From: Bacteroidota bacterium
GTDB lineage: Bacteria > Bacteroidota > Bacteroidia > NS11-12g > UBA955
Length of the DNA: 42,791 bases
Assembly: GCA_027621365.1 (NCBI GenBank)
Contig: JAQCBH010000016.1
Coordinates: 1-42,791 of the forward strand
Direction: 5' to 3'
The notes under the pieces were generated by a model that searched no databases, was not told where the DNA came from, and saw only the letters and a program-made list of their open reading frames with translations. A program made the translations under genes and the position numbers. Of the stretch, positions 8,607 to 16,857 are shown in pieces (positions within the stretch are counted from its first letter, which is position 1; every line of letters begins with the position of its first letter).

Positions 8607-10454
8607 ATGGAACAGTACAGCAATCGAAAATGGATTTTCATCGGCACATTTTTTGCCATTTTACTCCTGTATGCCATGCGAATCGCTGGTCTACAGCTGG
8701 GCAGCACACCATACAAAGAAAGGGCGATCAACAACGCCTTGAACAAAGTGACCCTGTATCCAGGTCGCTCGGTTTTATTTGATCGAAACGGCCGAATTCT
8801 GGTTCGCAATACTCCTTCTTACGACTTGAAGGTATTCCCCAAAAAAATGGGCAAAGCCGACTCTGTATTGATTTGCCAAATTTTGGGTCTTGACTCGGCC
8901 GATTATGCCGAACGCACACTCTTGGCTTGGATCAATTCCAAAAAAAGACAGCGAAACAACTCTTACAACCGATCAGCGGTTTTTTACTCCAATTTGAGTC
9001 CTGAACAATATGCCATCATTCGAGAAAATCTCTACCGCTTGAAGGCTTATTACGTAGAACCCAAAACCGATCGACTGTACAATTTCAACGGGAGTGCTCA
9101 TGCTTTCGGATACCTGGGAGAAGTCTCCGAAGAGCTCCTCAATGAAGACCCCTATTACCAACCTGGAGATTTGGTTGGAATTACGGGTATTGAAAAATAC
9201 TACGAAACCCAGATTCGCGGCATCAAAGGTGTCAAAACGGTGTGGCAAGACCGAACCTATGTGGAACAGGGTACCGTCAAGAATGAGTCGTTCAACAAAC
9301 CTGCCATTGCTGGCCCAGATGTAACGCTGAGCCTAGACATGGCCTTGCAGCTGTTGGCTGACTCCCTCATGGCCGGAAAACGAGGCAGTATTGTGGCCAT
9401 CGAACCCAAGACGGGTGAAGTTTTGGCTTTTTACAACAGCCCCAACTACAATCCCAACCTATTGGTGGGTCAACAGCGAACCGATGAGTTTCGCAAATTG
9501 CTGATTGATCCCAAAAAGCCCTTGTACAACAGAGCCGTGAAAGGCGTTTATCCGCCGGGAAGCACAGTAAAACCCGTATTGGCACTGATTGGATTGCAAG
9601 AAGGCATATGTCGCCCAGAAACGCAGCATTCCTGTTCAGGAGGCTACCACATGGGCTCCATCACCGTGGGCTGTCACCCACACCCCAGCCCATTGGCTCT
9701 GACCCAATCGATTCAAATCAGTTGCAACGCCTATTACTGCCAATTGTTCCGCGACATTATCGACGCACCCAAGTATGGAAATGTAAGAGACGGTTATGCC
9801 GTTTTGGAATCGTACTGGCGAAAATTTGGCTTGGGAAGCCCCACAGGAATCGATTTGCTCGGCGAATCAAGTGGCAACATTCCCAGTTTGGCCCAATTGG
9901 ATCGCCGCCACGGCTCAAAATGGCGCAGTTCGATGATCATTTCCCTGAGCATTGGACAGGGTGAGATCTTGCTGACTCCCTTGCAGATGGCAAACCTGGC
10001 GGCTATCATAGCCAACCGCGGCTATTACTACACCCCTCATTTGGTCAAACACATTGACGGATTTAGCGATACCTCTTGGAGTCGCCGTTTCCAAACCCCT
10101 CATTATACGGGCATAGAGCCTCGGCACTTCGTACCCGTTATACAAGGCATGGAAATGGTCACCCAAGTCGGAGGTACCGCTCGCGGGGCGGGAATCGATA
10201 GCGTTGTCGTTTGTGCCAAAACCGGTACAGCTCAAAATCCGCACGGCAAGGACCACTCCTTGTTCATTGCATTTGCGCCCAAAGATGATCCCCAAATTGC
10301 CATTGCTGTAATAGTAGAAAACGCGGGATTCGGAGCGACCTACGCCGCTCCTATCGCAAGTTTGATGATGGAGCGATACTTGCATCCTGAACGAGACACG
10401 CGCAAGCCCTACATGAAAGAATCGATGTTCAACTCCCGATTGGAAAATCCATGA
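8607..10454 (+). CDS. mrdA: penicillin-binding protein 2 (elongasome transpeptidase)
   Basis: 615 residues. A single N-terminal membrane anchor (about 11-29), then the class B PBP dimerisation domain (about 50-230), then the transpeptidase domain. The three catalytic motifs are present: SxxK as Ser319-Thr-Val-Lys in PPGSTVKP, SxN as Ser372-Cys-Asn, and KTG as Lys538-Thr-Gly in CAKTGTAQ. It cross-links new peptidoglycan strands made by RodA during side-wall growth and is the target of mecillinam-type beta-lactams in other bacteria. Its last codons overlap the rodA start as ATGA (10451-10454), so the transpeptidase and glycosyltransferase are translationally coupled. Confidence 0.97.
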   Translation: MEQYSNRKWIFIGTFFAILLLYAMRIAGLQLGSTPYKERAINNALNKVTLYPGRSVLFDRNGRILVRNTPSYDLKVFPKKMGKADSVLICQILGLDSADYAERTLLAWINSKKRQRNNSYNRSAVFYSNLSPEQYAIIRENLYRLKAYYVEPKTDRLYNFNGSAHAFGYLGEVSEELLNEDPYYQPGDLVGITGIEKYYETQIRGIKGVKTVWQDRTYVEQGTVKNESFNKPAIAGPDVTLSLDMALQLLADSLMAGKRGSIVAIEPKTGEVLAFYNSPNYNPNLLVGQQRTDEFRKLLIDPKKPLYNRAVKGVYPPGSTVKPVLALIGLQEGICRPETQHSCSGGYHMGSITVGCHPHPSPLALTQSIQISCNAYYCQLFRDIIDAPKYGNVRDGYAVLESYWRKFGLGSPTGIDLLGESSGNIPSLAQLDRRHGSKWRSSMIISLSIGQGEILLTPLQMANLAAIIANRGYYYTPHLVKHIDGFSDTSWSRRFQTPHYTGIEPRHFVPVIQGMEMVTQVGGTARGAGIDSVVVCAKTGTAQNPHGKDHSLFIAFAPKDDPQIAIAVIVENAGFGATYAAPIASLMMERYLHPERDTRKPYMKESMFNSRLENP

Positions 10455-11719
10455 GCACAAATTCTTTTCAAGGCGCAGACAACCGAATGGACCCCATCGC
10501 ACTGATGGCGTATATCGGTTTGGTTCTCATCGGGTTCATCAACGTGTATTCTGCCAGCGCGGTGGTGGATCAAGAGATTTTCGACTTCTCAACCGTGGCG
10601 AAAAAACAACTGGTTTTCATGGCCAGTGCTGGCATGATCGCGCTGTTTTTGTCGTATGCCAATGTTCGGCTCATTGACTATTTCTCTTATGGATTCTACG
10701 CCCTTGCCATTGCATTGAACATCGCCGTTCTCTTTGTGGGGAAAGAGGTGGCCGGTGCCAAAAGTTGGTTTGGATTTGGAGGGCTCGGCATACAACCTTC
10801 AGAATTTGCCAAAGTGGCTACCGCTCTGGCTCTCAGTAAATTCCTTGGCACCTACGGTGTTCGTTTCAAGGGGTGGAAAAACGTCAGCGTCTCCTTGTTG
10901 CTGTTCCTCTTGCCCATGGGCTTGATTTTGCTGCAGAATGACACGGGAAGTGCCCTGGTTTTTTTGGCCTTCTTTTTCATGCTCTACCGGGAGGGCCTTC
11001 CCGGCTACATCTTGGTGTCTGCCATTTGGCTAGGGTTCTTGGCCATTGTCAAAATCTGCCTGGAAAGCTTGGGCATTTCCTATTGGTACGAGTACGGCAT
11101 ACTCGCCGGTGTGGCCAGCCTGGTCATCTACTTTGCCCGAACCAACAAACAGTTGATTCGCCTTACGGTGGTCATTCTCAGCATTTCATTGCTGTATTCA
11201 GCGGCCATCGGATGGTTCTACAACACCGCACTTCAACAATACCAACGAGATCGAATCGAATTGGTCCTGCAATTGAAAGAAGACCGTTTGGGCGTGGGCT
11301 TCAACTTGGAACAAAGCAAAATAGCCATTGGAGCGGGTCAATTCGCTGGTCGTGGGTTCATGGAAGGAACCCAAACCAAAATGGGCTTCGTTCCCGAACA
11401 ACACACCGACTTCATTTTTTGCACCATTGGTGAAGAATGGGGACTCCTAGGCGTATTGACTTTTTTCTTTGTTTATGGCTCCCTATTGATACGTTTGGTC
11501 ATACTAAGTGAAAGACAAACAACAACATCCTCTCGAGTCATGGGATACTCAGCTGCGAGTATTTTGTTCGTGCATTTCGCCATCAACATAGGCATGACCA
11601 TTGGAATTGTACCCGTTATCGGCATTCCTCTGCCCTTCATTTCTGCTGGAGGAAGCAGTTTGTGGGCCTTCACTTTGCTTCTTTTCACCTTTCTTCGAAT
11701 GGACCAAAAGCGCAAATAA
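10451..11719 (+). CDS. rodA: peptidoglycan glycosyltransferase RodA
   Basis: 422 residues with about ten transmembrane helices; SEDS family. Signatures include AGAKSWFGFGGLGIQPSEFAK (a conserved SEDS loop), LLQNDTGSALVF with the conserved Asp region, and PEQHTDFIFCTIGEEWGLLG near the C-terminus, then PFISAGGSS. RodA polymerises lipid II into glycan strands and works as a pair with PBP2. The start at 10451 overlaps the mrdA stop. The next gene begins 16 bases after the rodA stop. Confidence 0.96.
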   Translation: MSTNSFQGADNRMDPIALMAYIGLVLIGFINVYSASAVVDQEIFDFSTVAKKQLVFMASAGMIALFLSYANVRLIDYFSYGFYALAIALNIAVLFVGKEVAGAKSWFGFGGLGIQPSEFAKVATALALSKFLGTYGVRFKGWKNVSVSLLLFLLPMGLILLQNDTGSALVFLAFFFMLYREGLPGYILVSAIWLGFLAIVKICLESLGISYWYEYGILAGVASLVIYFARTNKQLIRLTVVILSISLLYSAAIGWFYNTALQQYQRDRIELVLQLKEDRLGVGFNLEQSKIAIGAGQFAGRGFMEGTQTKMGFVPEQHTDFIFCTIGEEWGLLGVLTFFFVYGSLLIRLVILSERQTTTSSRVMGYSAASILFVHFAINIGMTIGIVPVIGIPLPFISAGGSSLWAFTLLLFTFLRMDQKRK

Positions 11720-11735
11720 CCCTTAAATTTACCCT

Positions 11736-14700
11736 ATGAAATCACCCATCGGCTCCAAGGCCTTGGCTGTACTTGGCTTATCGGCCATCGTTGCTTCCTG
11801 TTCAAAAGATCATTCGGGCAAATTCGAGCTCATCGACCCGAGTTCATCAGGACTGGAGTTTACCAATGAGGTTCCTGAAAATGATAGCCTCAATCAATTC
11901 TCCTACCACTATTTGTACAATGGCAATGGCGTAGGAATTGGGGATTTGGACAACGATGGCCTTCCCGAGGTCTTCGTCAGTTCCAATGCTTCAAGCTGTC
12001 AATTGTTCCACAACAAGGGCCAAATGCAGTTTGAAAACATCACAGAATCTGCTGGAGTGAGTACGACCGAATGGTGTACGGGTGTCAGCATGGCAGACAT
12101 CAATAACGATGGACTTTTGGACATCTATGTCTGTCGTTCTGGGCCATCGCAAAACTCCGATAAAAAGATAAATTTACTATTTATCAATCAAGGCAACTTG
12201 AAATTCAAAGAAGAGGCCAAACGATACGGTTTGGATGATCCAGGCAATGCGACTACTGCGAGTTTTCTGGATTTTGACCGAGATGGCGACCTGGATTTGT
12301 ACGTTGCCAACCACGCCGATCGATTTTTCTCTGACGTAGATATTCGCTTTTCCAAGACCTTTCGTCTGGATGCCAATAGCCAACAGCACCTGTATCGCAA
12401 CGATGGTGAATCATTCACAGACATCAGCGAAGAGGCCGGTGTAAAAGCGATGGGTTATGCCTTGAGTGCCACTGTTTTTGACATCAACGGCGATGGTTGG
12501 GATGACATTTATGTCTGCAACGACTATCACGTTCCTGATTACGTGCTGATTAATAACCAACAAGGAGGTTTCAGCGACGAAAATGCCCAGCGATTCAAGC
12601 ACACGAGCAACAACAGCATGGGCAGCGATCAAGCTGACATCAACAACGACGGCAAACTGGACTTCTTGTCGGTTGATATGTTGGCTGACGATCAGAGGCG
12701 CTTCATGACCATGGGAGGTCCTAAAGACTATGATTACACCATGGTGGGCATCAAGAATGGGTACGGATACCAATACATGAAAAACGCCCTCCAAATCAAC
12801 CATGGCAAGGGATTGTTCAGCGACGAGGCCTATTTGTACGGCATCGCTCGAACCGATTGGAGCTGGTCTCCCCTCTTTGTGGACTTCGATGCCGACGGCT
12901 ACTTGGACTTGCACATCACCAATGGGTACTATAGGGATGTAACCGACCAGGACTTCATGTTGTATCAAAACCGCAAAATGCAGCAGCAAGGCGCCGGTAT
13001 TACCCATGAGGAACTGTTGTCGATGTTGCCCTTTGAAAAAATCAGCAACTATGCCTATCGCAACAATAATGGTAAAGGGTTTTCAGCCGTAACCGAAGAC
13101 TGGGGCTTGGAAGAGCCATCCTTGAGTACAGGTTCTGCTTATGGCGATTTGGATGGCGATGGAGATGCCGATTTGATCATTTGCAACCAAGGTTCTCCCC
13201 TTTCCCTGTACCGCAACAACCTAAACAGCAGCCCAGCCCAAATCAAGGTTCGTTTCAACTTGAGCAAGAGCAACCGCATGGGTTATGGCACCCAAGTTGA
13301 CGTACACCGAGGCTCTCAAATACAGCGAATGGAAATGAATTCGGCGCACGGTTACCAAAGCTCTTCCCAAGCTTGCTTGTTTGTAGCCACGAGTGGAGTT
13401 GATAGCCTTGTGTTTCATTTCCCCAATGGCACCCGATGGTCGAGCGCTGAACTGCCCGCTGCTGGAAAAGAATGGGTTGTTGACGATAAGCAATCCATTC
13501 CTGAATCATCAAGTTCCAGTGAATCTGGCTCTTGGTTCACGGCAGCAGAATTGGGTTTGGATTTTCTTCACCGCGAACAAGAAAACCCTGACTTCAAACG
13601 GGAACCCATGCTGCCACACCGTTTCACTCGCTTGGGACCGGGCATGTGTAGCGGAGACATCAACGGCGATGGCTTAGAAGATATTTTCATCGCCAATGCC
13701 AGAACAGGCAATCCCAACCTAGCTCCTGAAGCGGCATTCTTTCTTCAGTCCAGCAATGGCCAGTTTCGAAAACAATCTGCCCAACCCCTGCTTCGTGGCA
13801 TGGACACAGATATCACGGGTTGTCTCTTGTTTGATGCCAACGGTGACGGCCACTTGGACCTATATGTAGCCGCTGGTGGCAGTGAATATTCATGGCCCAG
13901 CGCCCTGTATTCCCATCGATTGTACATCAACAATGGCTCTGGTTCGTTCAAAGAAGAAAGCCAACGATTGCCTCAAGTTCAGAACAGTGGTTCCTGTGTG
14001 GTGGCTGGAGACATAGACGGAGATGGAGATTGGGACTTGTTTGTTGGAGGGCGGGTTATGCCCGGTTTTTATCCGCAGATTGATATCAGGAGTTACCTGT
14101 TGCGCAACAACAATGGTCAATTTCAAGATGTGACCGCCGAAATGGCGCCCGAATTGGTCAAAGCGGGCATGATCTGCACCGCGGCCTTTGCTGATTGCAA
14201 CAATGACAACCAAGTTGATTTGCTTGTAGCGGGTGAATATACTCCCCTGGTATTGCTCCTCAACAAGGGTCAAAAATTCGAAAATGCCACCGCTTCCTGG
14301 GGTTTGGACCAGAAGAGTGGCTGGATCAATAGTTTGTTGCCCGTCGACATTGACAACGATGGTGATTTGGACGTCGTGGTCGGAAACAAGGGGCGCAACA
14401 GCTTCATTCAAGCCAATCCTGAAGAGCCATTGAAGGTGTATTACACCGACCTGGACAACAATGGTAGCATGGACGTGTTCTTTGGCAAAGTTCGCCAAGG
14501 CAAGGAATACACCTTGTATCAACTCGAAGACATGGCTCGGGCCTATCCCGGCTTCATGAACAAGCGCTTCACCACCTATAAAGACATTGCCAACAAAGAC
14601 ATTACCGATATTTTCGGAGAGGAAAATCTGCAGCGCTACCAATTGGCCAATTTCTTCGATCATTTCGTTGCCATCAATGAAGGCAATCGTTTTCGAATTG

Positions 14701-15227
14701 AATCACTGCCTTGGGAATGCCAATCGGGACCGGTGTACGGCATGGCTGCTTTTGATGTAAACGCCGACGGATTCGAGGACATTCTAGCCATTGGAAACAA
14801 CGCTTCTACCCGTGTGCAACATGGCAAAGACGACGCCTTGAATGGATTCATTCTTTGGAACCAACAAGAGCAACCCGCTCAATGGAATTATGAAAACGGC
14901 GTAGACTGTGGCTTCTATGTTCCTGGAGATGGGCGCAGCTTGTTAGTCGTTCCTGGTTCCAAAGGCCCGGTGTATGTGGCCAGCCAGAACGATTCTCGGG
15001 TACTGGGTTTTGAAAGCAAATCGATCAAAACTCGCTTTGAGCGTGCACCAAAAGGAGCACAGTTTGCGTGGGCCCATTTGACTTTTGGCGGACGCAAACG
15101 CATACCCCTTTCCATAGGATACGGTTATTTGAGTGGAAGTACACCTGGGGTATGGTTGAACCCGAGCATACAAAAAATAGAATTCATGGACGCTAAGGGC
15201 AAAATGCTTGACAGCATAGAGAATTGA
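11736..15227 (+). CDS. giant FG-GAP/VCBS-repeat lipoprotein with ASPIC/UnbV segment (CRTAC1-like)
   Basis: 1163 residues. Lipobox VASC with Cys22 lipidated. The chain is filled with FG-GAP/VCBS blades carrying calcium-binding DxDxDG loops; I count fourteen such loops, e.g. DLDNDGLPE, DINNDGLLD, DFDRDGDLD, DINGDGWDD, DIDGDGDWD, DVNADGFED. Near residues 510-575 is an ASPIC/UnbV-like stretch (NRMGYGTQVDVHRGSQIQ; ending FPNGTRW). The layout suggests two beta-propellers joined by the ASPIC segment, as in CRTAC1-like proteins of Bacteroidota. It would sit on the outer membrane surface or in the periplasm. It follows rodA by 16 bases; a weak -7 box (TAAATTTA, 11724-11731) may give independent expression. 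Substrate or ligand unknown. Confidence 0.85.
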   Translation: MKSPIGSKALAVLGLSAIVASCSKDHSGKFELIDPSSSGLEFTNEVPENDSLNQFSYHYLYNGNGVGIGDLDNDGLPEVFVSSNASSCQLFHNKGQMQFENITESAGVSTTEWCTGVSMADINNDGLLDIYVCRSGPSQNSDKKINLLFINQGNLKFKEEAKRYGLDDPGNATTASFLDFDRDGDLDLYVANHADRFFSDVDIRFSKTFRLDANSQQHLYRNDGESFTDISEEAGVKAMGYALSATVFDINGDGWDDIYVCNDYHVPDYVLINNQQGGFSDENAQRFKHTSNNSMGSDQADINNDGKLDFLSVDMLADDQRRFMTMGGPKDYDYTMVGIKNGYGYQYMKNALQINHGKGLFSDEAYLYGIARTDWSWSPLFVDFDADGYLDLHITNGYYRDVTDQDFMLYQNRKMQQQGAGITHEELLSMLPFEKISNYAYRNNNGKGFSAVTEDWGLEEPSLSTGSAYGDLDGDGDADLIICNQGSPLSLYRNNLNSSPAQIKVRFNLSKSNRMGYGTQVDVHRGSQIQRMEMNSAHGYQSSSQACLFVATSGVDSLVFHFPNGTRWSSAELPAAGKEWVVDDKQSIPESSSSSESGSWFTAAELGLDFLHREQENPDFKREPMLPHRFTRLGPGMCSGDINGDGLEDIFIANARTGNPNLAPEAAFFLQSSNGQFRKQSAQPLLRGMDTDITGCLLFDANGDGHLDLYVAAGGSEYSWPSALYSHRLYINNGSGSFKEESQRLPQVQNSGSCVVAGDIDGDGDWDLFVGGRVMPGFYPQIDIRSYLLRNNNGQFQDVTAEMAPELVKAGMICTAAFADCNNDNQVDLLVAGEYTPLVLLLNKGQKFENATASWGLDQKSGWINSLLPVDIDNDGDLDVVVGNKGRNSFIQANPEEPLKVYYTDLDNNGSMDVFFGKVRQGKEYTLYQLEDMARAYPGFMNKRFTTYKDIANKDITDIFGEENLQRYQLANFFDHFVAINEGNRFRIESLPWECQSGPVYGMAAFDVNADGFEDILAIGNNASTRVQHGKDDALNGFILWNQQEQPAQWNYENGVDCGFYVPGDGRSLLVVPGSKGPVYVASQNDSRVLGFESKSIKTRFERAPKGAQFAWAHLTFGGRKRIPLSIGYGYLSGSTPGVWLNPSIQKIEFMDAKGKMLDSIEN

Positions 15228-15238
15228 GCCTATATTTG
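15208..15238 (+). promoter_or_regulatory. promoter of the 49-residue gene
   Basis: TTG at 15208-15210, 20-base spacer, then TATATTTG at 15231-15238, a perfect Bacteroidota sigma-A promoter. It lies at the end of the preceding gene, overlapping its stop region, and the ATG at 15254 is 15 bases after the -7 box. Confidence 0.75.
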
Positions 15239-15253
15239 CACCAAAATTTAGTT

Positions 15254-15403
15254 ATGGCCGTTACACGTTTGAAAAGAAAAGAAGCAAAAAACCGCAGCCG
15301 CTCCTCAAAGCGTGTTGCTGATATCAAGCGCTTGAAGACTTTTGTTCAGATTCAATCTCCCTACAAAGGTGAGTCTGGAATCGTCTTGGAAGACCAAGCT
15401 TAA
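15254..15403 (+). CDS. 49-residue highly basic protein, function unknown
   Basis: A short open frame (ATG 15254, TAA 15401-15403) encoding MAVTRLKRKEAKNRSRSSKR and a further 29 residues. The first 28 residues contain 11 Lys/Arg and are predicted helical; the tail is less charged and ends in EDQA. It has a strong dedicated promoter and a strong intrinsic terminator, so it is transcribed as its own small unit. The charge pattern resembles small ribosomal or RNA-binding proteins, and I recall similar short basic proteins beginning M-x-x-TRLKRK in other Bacteroidota, but I cannot name a family. No transmembrane segment or signal peptide. Likely real because of the flanking signals and the clean reading frame. 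Confidence 0.75.
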   Translation: MAVTRLKRKEAKNRSRSSKRVADIKRLKTFVQIQSPYKGESGIVLEDQA

Positions 15404-15435
15404 TCCTTATTTAGAATCATCTCAAATTTCATACG

Positions 15436-15470
15436 AAAGGCCTCAGTTCTACTGAGGCCTTTTCTTATTT
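15436..15470 (+). terminator. intrinsic terminator of the 49-residue gene
   Basis: A perfect 11-bp stem (15436-15446 with 15452-15462), 5-base loop TTCTA, followed by a T-rich tail. It lies 33 bases after the stop of the small basic gene and directly before the next gene. The T-rich tail may also carry the weak -7 box TTATTTTG (15465-15472) of that next gene. Confidence 0.88.
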
Positions 15471-15487
15471 TGTACCTTTACAGAATC

Positions 15488-16822
15488 ATGACAAAACCAA
15501 CTCAATTGAACGGGTGGCTAGGCCTTTTTGCGCTTTCCCTCGCCTTGTTTTCTTGCTCTAAATCTCCTGTTGAACACCGGGCTGTATTGAAAAATGATGT
15601 TTTGAGCGACTGCAACATTGCCGTCCAAAATGCGGTTGTTGTTGACCATGTAGCTCCTCCTGTGGGTGGACGACGATATTTTTATGCATCGGTGGCTGCC
15701 TATGAGTCTTTGGTTCCCTTCTACCCCAATCAATTGAGTCTTTCGGGCCAATTGAAAGACATGGCTCCCATTTCATACACCCTGGATACAAGCTTGGATT
15801 ATTGCTTGGATCTTGTCGCCATGGCTGCCCATACCTATGCTTCCAAGGCATTGGTATACAAAGAAGACAGCATTGCCAATTTCCGCGAACGCCAATTGGC
15901 CTATTACAAAGAGAACTTAAGCAAAGAGGTCTTCGAACAATCATTGGCTTGGGGCGATGAAGTAGGCAAGCAAGTAGTAGCTTGGTCGGCTAGTGATTCC
16001 TTCAATTACTACCGAGGAAAGGAATACTACCTAGCCAAGAACATTCCTGGATACTGGCAACCTACCTCTCCCAATTATATGGATGCGGTTGAGCCCAACT
16101 GGGGACGCATTCGCACCAGCGTAGCTCCTGATGCGGAGTTCATCCCTCTGCCCGGCCCAGCCCCCTACGATTTGACACCTGGTTCGCGATACATGGTCCA
16201 AGCCCAGGAGGTGAAGGACACGGTTTCCCATTTGGATAGCATGGGCTTGTTGATGGCCAAATACTGGGACGACAATCCAAATGCAACAGTGCACTATGGA
16301 CACGCCACAATCAACATCCTGAAAGTCAGCCCCTTGGGCCACTGGCTTTCGACTTACAGCACCGTTGCTCGCAACAAAAAGCTCAGCTTGATGGAATCAG
16401 CTGAAGGCATGGTTCGCTTGTCAGCTGCGGTATACGATGCCTTTATTCTGGCATTCAAAGCCAAGTATGAATACGAGTACATTCGCCCTGAGACGGTCAT
16501 TCGCAATTTGTGGGATTCGGCATGGGTACCGGCCATCCAAACGCCCTCCTTCCCTGAATATCCCAGCGCTCACAGTGTCGTTTCTGGTGCTGCCGGAACG
16601 TTGCTTACAGAGATGTTTGGCGAAGTGAGCTACATCGATAGTGCAGAAATGGAATTCGGCTTGGGCACCCGCGAATTTGCCAATTTCCATGAAGCCGCCA
16701 AAGAGGCTTGCTACAGCCGACTGTACGGTGGAATTCACTTCCGAGATGCCATCGAGCATGGAAGGGATCAAGGTATCAAATTGGGTGAATACCACATCGC
16801 CCACTTGAAAACGAGAAAGTAA
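15488..16822 (+). CDS. vanadium-haloperoxidase/PAP2-like lipoprotein
   Basis: 444 residues from the ATG at 15488; the frame can be extended to a TTG at 15470, but the ATG gives a normal lipoprotein signal peptide with lipobox LFSC. The C-terminal half carries the complete acid-phosphatase/vanadium-haloperoxidase motif set: KX6RP as KYEYEYIRP near residue 325-333, PSAHS near 358 (the usual Gly of PSGH is Ala), and SRX5H as SRLYGGIH near 413-420. The all-helical fold fits the vanadium-dependent haloperoxidase-related PAP2 proteins of Bacteroidota. Whether it binds vanadate or works as a phosphatase cannot be told from the sequence. Located in the periplasm, membrane-anchored. Convergent with valS. 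Confidence 0.85.
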   Translation: MTKPTQLNGWLGLFALSLALFSCSKSPVEHRAVLKNDVLSDCNIAVQNAVVVDHVAPPVGGRRYFYASVAAYESLVPFYPNQLSLSGQLKDMAPISYTLDTSLDYCLDLVAMAAHTYASKALVYKEDSIANFRERQLAYYKENLSKEVFEQSLAWGDEVGKQVVAWSASDSFNYYRGKEYYLAKNIPGYWQPTSPNYMDAVEPNWGRIRTSVAPDAEFIPLPGPAPYDLTPGSRYMVQAQEVKDTVSHLDSMGLLMAKYWDDNPNATVHYGHATINILKVSPLGHWLSTYSTVARNKKLSLMESAEGMVRLSAAVYDAFILAFKAKYEYEYIRPETVIRNLWDSAWVPAIQTPSFPEYPSAHSVVSGAAGTLLTEMFGEVSYIDSAEMEFGLGTREFANFHEAAKEACYSRLYGGIHFRDAIEHGRDQGIKLGEYHIAHLKTRK

Positions 16823-16828
16823 GGGAAT

Positions 16829-16857
16829 CGTTGGGCTAGTCTTTGATTAGCCCAACG
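16829..16857. terminator. inverted repeat between convergent genes, possible bidirectional terminator
   Basis: A 10-bp perfect stem (16829-16838 with 16848-16857) and a 9-base loop between the haloperoxidase-like gene and valS. The right arm includes the last codons and stop of valS. The T-tracts after it are short on both strands, so termination strength is uncertain. Confidence 0.45.

Noticed and set aside
13890-14663. 257-codon open frame on the minus strand inside the FG-GAP lipoprotein gene
   Set aside because: It is antisense to a well-supported gene with repeated Asp/Gly codons, whose complement gives long open frames rich in Val, Ile and His. No promoter or family pattern.
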